A stretch of DNA of 64,000 bases from Xiphydria camelus. Taxonomy: Eukaryota > Arthropoda > Insecta > Hymenoptera > Xiphydriidae. Below the pieces are notes generated by a model, which ran no database searches, had not been told where the DNA came from, and was given only the letters and a program-made list of their open reading frames with translations. Shown here piece after piece: positions 57,751 through 64,000 of this stretch (the first letter of the stretch is position 1; each line of letters begins with the position of its first letter). The stretch lies in the NCBI GenBank assembly GCA_963678675.1, contig OY783194.1, forward strand, positions 23,352,278 through 23,416,277. Reading direction: 5' to 3'. The translations under genes were made by a program, and so were the position numbers.

Positions 57751-57873
57751 TTAAGCCTTCTTCGGGATGCCAGCCACGTGGATATATATACGTATCGCTG
57801 TACGCGCCATGTTTTATTCAGGCTGCATTTGTTTCGACAGACACAAATGCGAACCCGTCCCGTTGGAAGATGA

Positions 57874-58435
57874 GTTCGTAGGTGGGTTCGATGGGATGAC
57901 GGGAGTCAGGCGATAGACATTTTTCGCCTCGAAGATATCGCTGGACCAAATATCACAGAGCGTGGCCCCCCGTTGTCTCGATATCTGTGTTTATACGCTG
58001 TGTTTGCCATCATCGAAAAACGTGCGAGAGTTTCAAAATTGAATAATGTTGAAGATGTCAAGAAATGTATCGTTACTGCAAGTCCAACACACCCCTTCAA
58101 GGTACTGGATATGGGAGAACAACATTTTTTTGATTTTGACAGCGCCTCTTCCAAATACATTGACACCTCAAAACTTGGCGTTAGCCAAGCTTCATGGTTG
58201 CGAATCACCAAAGATGATCCCGGAGTGGTGTTTTACAAAAAAAATTTAGTGAGTTGTTGCAATGGCAGAAGTGTCATGTACTGAAGAAGGCATACACCGT
58301 TCACCACATCAGGTCATCTGAACTGTCAAGTTTACCTGATACAGTACCCCTGAAGACTTCGAAAAAAAAGACATTGAAGCTATGTTAGAGTTTTTGACTG
58401 AGAAGCACCCAGTTTTTCCGAAAAATTCTAAGTGA
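57874..58435 (+). pseudogene. Frameshifted coding remnant, family unknown
   Basis: One frame is open from 57874 to 58284 (for example LSRYLCLYAVFAIIEKRARV, then SWLRITKDDPGVVFYKKN). An A8 run at about 58240 shifts the natural continuation to another frame (FSELLQWQKCHVLKKAYTV). A second A run at about 58364 shifts it again to KDIEAMLEFLTEKHPVF, ending TGA 58433-58435. Composition and a helical, charged C-terminus look protein-like. I have an impression of similar ORFs in insect DNA transposons but cannot name the family. Both shifts lie in homopolymers, so they may be real decay or sequencing errors. No ATG is evident; it may be a terminal exon. Confidence 0.45.
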
Positions 58436-59554
58436 TTAAAACTGACATAGATCATGGAGATAGATCATTTTGATGACCACAACTTGGCACTTAGATCTTT
58501 TCCATTTTCAATGTGAATTTTATTCAAATATGTGTTATTTTTCTTGAAATTTTTTATGTTACATTTAAATGTTTCTGTTTGACGTTGGCTTAACCCTATT
58601 AAGAATAAAAATGTCAGTTTGGTTTCACTGATGGGCAATTTTTCTTATTTTCCTGGGAAAAGTATTTTTGGCACTTAGATCAATTAGCCCCGCCACTCTA
58701 CATTTGTCGCCTTGAGAAATTGATGTTAACCTCATCCATTGGATTCAGCCGGAAACTCGATAAACTCGTTCGCCTCGATATTTTCTCTGCGGATTTCGGC
58801 GCTATAAATCAATATATGGAGATAATTGTGTTATCATTCAGTCGTATATAATTGCAAAATGTGCGGCATTTAGTTTAACCCGCCGAGAGAGGGCGATCTC
58901 CTTATATGGTAGTCCCCTTAAATAGCGATAAATCCGTAAAGATAGGGGCATACTATGGATTATTATTCAGACTGGCTCTCAGAGGGTTAAAGATAAAGAG
59001 GTGCAAATGTCGACTCAAAATTAATGGTCCTGAGACCTGTTATTTATTTTGCCTCGCACAGTCCGTATAACAAGCTCGCGTAAATAGTACGTTCGCCTGT
59101 CATGGCGGACATGTGAAGGATACTAACAATACGCCGATAAAAATACCGTGTTTTATATCTTGGCAATATCATATTTCGCCGTGAAAGTAGTTATTGAATT
59201 TAAAGCGAGATTTTACGACGCATAAAATATTATTAAGGTGCACCAGTGAATATTCTCGTTCATAAAAAAGACCCGAACAATGTAGGACGAGCGTCGGTTT
59301 CGATTTTACGAGATCTCTACTTTGCCGGACCGCGATATATTGCTGTGTAAAAAATTACTTAAATCTTAATCGAAATAATAATCGAAAGAACCTGAATTTT
59401 CAGTAGTATTTAAATACTTATACCGTGTCTCGATATTAATTTTTTTGGCTAAAATTCAAATTAAAGGACACTATAGACATGACAATTTATCATTTTGTAC
59501 GATATTTTAGATACAAATGTAGTTGATAATTCGGTCTCCTCATAATTCTTTTTA
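58436..59554. other. Unannotated region with one small TTAA element
   Basis: Apart from 58879-58986, I see no exon or repeat end. Confidence 0.35.
58879..58986. mobile_element. 108-bp TTAA-flanked MITE
   Basis: TTAA at 58875-58878 and 58987-58990. Ends CCCGCCGAGAGAG and the inverse CCCTCTGAGAGC share the CCC(G/T)C(C/T)GAGAG pattern. The ends resemble those of the element at 7028 (CCCTCTGACG). Confidence 0.65.
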
Positions 59555-59840
59555 TCCCAGGTTTGAGAAATTGAAACAAAATTATTTAGCCTGTATTTTT
59601 TCATTTTTCATTTTAGACCTTACACTGAAAAACGATATTTAAAAATGCAACTACCTCTCCATCTTGTAAGACCTTTCTTATCGCGCATATGACCTTTCTC
59701 AACGTGACGATCCTGTCGAGAGAAATGCATCTAAAATTTTGCTAATAATTATTTTTTTTAAATTTTTTTTCGTCTGATATTAAATATGTATAGGTAAAGA
59801 TTATAAATTAGATTTAGAACTATGAATATTTTTTCATGCA
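59555..59840. repeat. Dispersed repeat shared with 33585-33905
   Basis: Same block order as the 33.6-kb copy, with the ATGAATATTTTTTCATG end near 59822. Divergence is substantial, so the family is old. Confidence 0.5.
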
Positions 59841-61331
59841 AGTACCGAATTGCTTCAGTTATTGTATGTTCACTTGAATTTCCAACAGTGTAGGTACTTC
59901 TCAGAAAAAATAAAAGTGCGAATTATAAAACACTTCGTCTTATCGTGGTCGTCGAAGGCACCGAGTATATATCTTTTTGTGTATATAAGGTAATGCGAAA
60001 CCGGAATCTTAATTGCGAAGGTCGTTAAGCGGTAGTCCGTTCCCTGCGAATAACGATTAGGTATGGGGTGAATCTGCGACCCCGCTTATTTTTTTCTGCC
60101 GGTTATATATATATTCAGAGTGGGTGGCTATAGCTATCCTCGCGTATTTCCCTGCACCCTCCAGGCGTAGCCTCTGGACAGGGAAAGAAAGACGGATGCC
60201 CCTATAAAGAATGAGGGATATATTCAAGATGGCTGACAGGTAGAAAGCGTAAGGGATGAGTTTCTGCCGCTTCGCCACCGCCGTGTGCGATGGCCGATCC
60301 TGCACGCTTTGCCGACCAGCGGGCCATGAAATGCCCAAACAAAAGCACGCGCCACCCCCGTCGAGATTTTTCCCAAAGTGTGCTAATTACGTTATTTTTC
60401 TGGGGCATCTTACTTTCCCCACTTTCCTTATTTGCCGGGTGCAGATAAAAAAATATTTAACTAACCTAATTGTAACTTAACAATTACATAATGATGAATA
60501 ATGATGATAATGATTTATTATAAACTTAATACAGATGTGTTGCTTATCAATTGTTTCTTTTTATTAAAATTGTATACGTTAAAAAATAAACATTAATTAA
60601 TTTAATTCATGCTTATTAAATAATTATTTATACTAACGGATAATTAATTTCGTGATTAGTAATATGGTTAAATATGTATGAATGTAAATTAAACATGCAG
60701 GGTGAGGCGTGAAATTGAGTCAAAATAATTTATTAAAACCTATTTCCGGTATGTAATCGATCATGCTAAATGGTTCACAATATATTTTATTGTGTAAAAG
60801 TCATGAAGAATTAAATGAAAGAGATACGCGGAATTTTTAACATGCTACCAACCTCAACAATCTTGACAGATTCCCTTTAACACTAGGTATGGGTTAGTTC
60901 AAACATTGTATTATTCGATTTGACGTAAGCGAATTTGCATATTTTCACGTGTTCTTTTGTAATTTCAAAGTGACGCCGGTAAAAAGTTGAAAACTGACGT
61001 AAACTGATCTCGTACTAACTTCTCGTTTCACCACCAGGTGACGAAAAATGAACCACGCTTCTTACCGAGTTTCCCATACAAATTTCACGACACCAATTGA
61101 GGGTTAAGTAAATATTTTATCACCGAAATCTCACAAATATAAAAATGAAATATAAATATTCGGTCTAAAATTGATAAAAATTAATTTTTCTCTCTAAATT
61201 AACTGCTGTAAATTAAATTAAGCTGCTGTAATTAAAGCTTTATTTAATCGATTATACAGTATTATTCTCGATAAACAATTATTTTGTTTCATTTATTTTC
61301 TCAAACGCTTACAAAATTAGCGACATATCAT
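59841..61331. other. Unannotated region
   Basis: 60050-60420 is GC-richer with overlapping open stretches on both strands, none recognised. The remainder is AT-rich. A possible TTAACACTAGG and GGGTTAA pair (60878-61105) is too imperfect to call. Confidence 0.35.
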
Positions 61332-61335
61332 TTAA

Positions 61336-61857
61336 GGTTTCTCGAGCGGTACAGGGGCTTTTTCCCTGCTAAAAGTTAGTCCACTGGAGTACAGTAACAC
61401 TAAAGTATGTTCTTCGTGCGATGTGGCAACAACGTTTGACGTACAGTAGTATTTGTGTGTATCTGTGAGTTCAAAAATGGAGCCCAAAACATCTGGTCAT
61501 GCATCTGTACGTCATGCAACGTTGCCACATTGACTTATCAAAGGTTACATTTATAAATAACAATTAATAAAAAAATAACGGGCTTCTTAATGAACGTGAA
61601 AATTGGTATAGATGATTTTAGTTCATTAAACTTGCTGTTCAAAAAATTTCAGAATTTTTTCACTATTTCTCTCAGAAATATCGCGGTTTGTTGGTTATAA
61701 CCCATAAGAACACATGTTATTTTGTTATTTAAAAATCTTTGCAACGAGTTTCTTAAAAGACTTGAAAATTTAACTGAATTTTTTGTTTACCTCGATCTAC
61801 CGAATGCAATCATTTTCAAGCATTTCTCACTATTTTTAGTATAACGCTCGAGAAACC
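61336..61857 (+). mobile_element. TTAA-flanked MITE, GGTTTCTCGAGC family, copy 3
   Basis: TTAA at 61332-61335 and 61858-61861; same body as copy 2, a few substitutions and small indels. Confidence 0.9.
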
Positions 61858-62195
61858 TTAATATTCAAAAAGCACAGCTTCTCTTTGGAGCTGAGCGCGC
61901 AGTAGTAACACCCCCTTATGAGCAACCTTTTCTGTACGCGTTTCGCTTCGTGGTTTACGAGTAAAGCGGACTCGAAATTTCAGCGAGTTATATTTTCTCG
62001 TCGTCGTCGTCACGCGCGAACACAGCCAATGGACGTCTAAAGTCGCGCATAGGACGATGGAGTGGAAGAGTGGATTTGGTCAAACTGCACTCTCGAGTTC
62101 TAGATAATGCATAGGTACCCCGAAATCCTTTACTCGTGCCATTCAATCGAATTTCTATCGCATCGTATATGCAAATGTATCAGGATAAATTGTCA

Positions 62196-63242
62196 GCCCC
62201 CACAGAACAGTTATATATTGTACTTCAGATGTATACAAAAAAATATATGGGCGATTCTCTGTAACAGTTACTTTTTGCTGTTACTGCATATTTAACATTA
62301 ATAGAACAAATAAATAATGTTTCATTATACATGCTACAAAAGGGGATTATTATTGTCAACTCATTTCGTATATAACTGCAAAAAAATATTCCAATTTTTT
62401 TAAAACTACTCTAAAATATTGAAAACGTCATGTTCTCTGGCTGTCACCACTTACGCCACATAAAATGTTATAATGGTAGAAAGCCATATTTATGAAAATA
62501 TAGCCTTTTTTATTTTTTTTATTTAGTAAAATCGTTGAAAAATATTTACCCTATTCCTTGACACCAAAATAATAAATGTTTATCTAGTTTGGTTTGCTAA
62601 ATTATGTCACCAAGTTCAACCATCAGTCCTCTGGCTAAAATTACAGCCTGCCATATAAACTCATATATGGCAATAGCATCTAAAATATCGATGCAGAAAG
62701 ACAAGAATTCTATGTCGATTTCCATTCAGTAACTGGTAAGAACGTCATTCCTCTGTTCTTAAGCCATTTCTCTGCATGCACTTTTTAAAGAAATCTCTTT
62801 AAAATGCAACAAAATTAAAAATTAAATGTGTTCCATTAGGAGACTTTCCGTTTTGATTGGTTTTATTGAAATTTTATAATTACAACAGTTTAACTGTTCC
62901 TATTTACTTTTTCAAACACAACTTCCACAAAAAGCAATCTTTGTGGAGAATCACCCATATAATATATGTAACTTATATTAAAAATATATACGTTTCTGTA
63001 TATTTCGGAAGTACTTGTAATATATCTTATACATTTCAAATATATTTTGAGTATATTAACAAACCAAATTTTTTCCTTCGAACATTCAAATTATATTTAA
63101 AAGACATGAAAAATATATTTTAAGTACTCGCGAAGTATACAAAAAGCAGCAAAAATGTATATATTTGGAATATTTGTTACGTGTATTTGAAATACTTTTT
63201 TTTTCTATCTCTCTCCAATAATAACATAACTTTTCCGCGGAT
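62196..63242. mobile_element. CCCCACGGAAAAGTTA-type MITE with a nested element
   Basis: Starts CCCCCACAGAACAGTTATAT and ends with the inverse (ATAACTTTTCCGCGG, about 63227). This copy has both ends. The interior word 'gtactcgcgaagtata' matches the copy at 50863. It is split by 62249-62956. Confidence 0.65.
62249..62956. mobile_element. Nested MITE with GGGCGATTCTC ends
   Basis: GGGCGATTCTC at 62249-62259 and the inverse of GGGTGATTCTC at 62946-62956, both abutting AT-repeat targets. The end resembles GCGGGTGATTCTTTAA of the element at 53446. The interior is AT-rich without a domain. Confidence 0.65.
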
Positions 63243-64000
63243 GAGGGAAACGTCTAATTGGAAACCGTCGTCTTGAAGAGAACCAATATTCTTTCGCATT
63301 TCGTTTGCTGAGCTTCGCTGTATCGTACCAGTTAAGCCGATAGCCGATAAGCGCAATATAACGAAACAAGTCTAATTCGTAATGTACAGGGTGAGTTCTC
63401 TAAGACCTAAAGTCCTATTTGTTTCCGTTATTCGTCACTTTATAAAAAGTCTTTCGAATAAAAGTTATCGATTGAAACCCAGACTTAACTCTCTCTTACT
63501 CTTATTAACTCTTGTACTTTGGGCGGAAGTATAATATCTCATAAACGGTTCAACGGACATGTTTTACATTGTATCTTATTTATCAGTCTCGGTAAGATAT
63601 ATAACTTTTATAGGAGCAAAAAATCAATTTCCATTTAAAAGAAATGAAGTAGAACTTCATATTTAATAAATAACACGTGCTATCGAAAAAACTTTGCATG
63701 TATCACATGTCCTGCTCGAAACCAAATAACAAGTGACAAATTACGGAAATGAATGGGGCTTCGTGCCTTAAAAAACTCACCCTGTACTTAAAATCACGTA
63801 AGGGTTATATACATTAGCTGCTGATAATGGTAATAGAGTCTATTTTCGTATACAAATCTGCATCATATTATACAAGACAAATAATTTCCTCATAGGAAAA
63901 TGTATTTGGATCGCAGAAAAGTTTATTTCTACATTTATTTTAACCGAATCAAAATGTAATTCGTAGTCGACAAATGAATGACTGGAATACAAATCTACGA
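63243..64000. other. Right edge of the window, mostly unannotated
   Basis: Apart from the MITE at 63387-63784, no exon or repeat end is supported. Confidence 0.35.
63387..63784. mobile_element. TA-flanked MITE, 398 bp
   Basis: CAGGGTGAGTTCTCTAAG and the inverse of CAGGGTGAGTTTTTTAAGGC, with TA at 63385-63386 and 63785-63786. The interior is related to 18500-18640. Confidence 0.85.

Overview
This is a window of a eukaryotic, almost certainly insect, genome. I lean to Hymenoptera from the very high load of small TA- and TTAA-flanked inverted-repeat elements, but the species cannot be fixed from the sequence. It is AT-rich, intron-dominated and low in coding density. Only about 1.7 kb looks like functional host coding sequence; most of the rest is transposon-derived, often nested two or three deep.

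Host genes. (1) Two exons on the + strand (16011-16085 and 24720-24825) look like a dystrophin (Dys) gene. The first is an alternative 5' coding exon with its own TATA/Inr promoter. The second is a spectrin-repeat exon. No later Dys exon was found, so 24.8 kb to the end probably lies in one very large Dys intron. (2) Inside that intron, on the same strand, sit two tandem four-exon very-long-chain fatty-acid elongase genes (ELOVL family, 260 aa each; 39385-41382 and 48740-50765). They arose by duplication of a unit of about 4.7 kb. Exons 1-2, intron 2 and the promoters are almost identical, whereas exons 3-4 (catalytic core and C-terminal membrane segments) differ at 27 amino acids with few synonymous changes. 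This sharp mosaic is the main biological finding.

Layout. 1-3 kb: unannotated AT-rich DNA. 3.1-10.7 kb: a DNA element of about 7.5 kb with TIRs in (TA)n, containing a giant palindrome (arms about 2.1 kb, loop about 1.5 kb), tRNA-like boxes, and a TTAA element whose empty site is present elsewhere in the window. 14-19 kb: Dys alternative first exon, small MITEs and a long (CT)n tract. 20-23 kb: a chimeric transposon-derived satellite of about 128-bp monomers in a 513-bp higher-order unit, then a 1-kb foldback element. 25-36 kb: Dys exon and a field of MITEs. 37-51 kb: the ELOVL duplication. Its junction is occupied exactly by a 5.7-kb element with TIRs of about 1.1 kb, a 119-aa membrane-protein ORF and several nested insertions. 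51-64 kb: a pogo-like element remnant with a PHD finger, foldback elements, an element carrying duplicated CRE/CCAAT/GC-box modules, a frameshifted coding remnant and more MITEs.

Several transposon calls are supported by empty sites found in sister repeats or duplicate copies inside this window, so those insertions are shown by sequence and not only inferred. Class names (piggyBac-like for TTAA, Tc1/mariner-like for TA) rest on target-site duplications and ends only; no full transposase was found.
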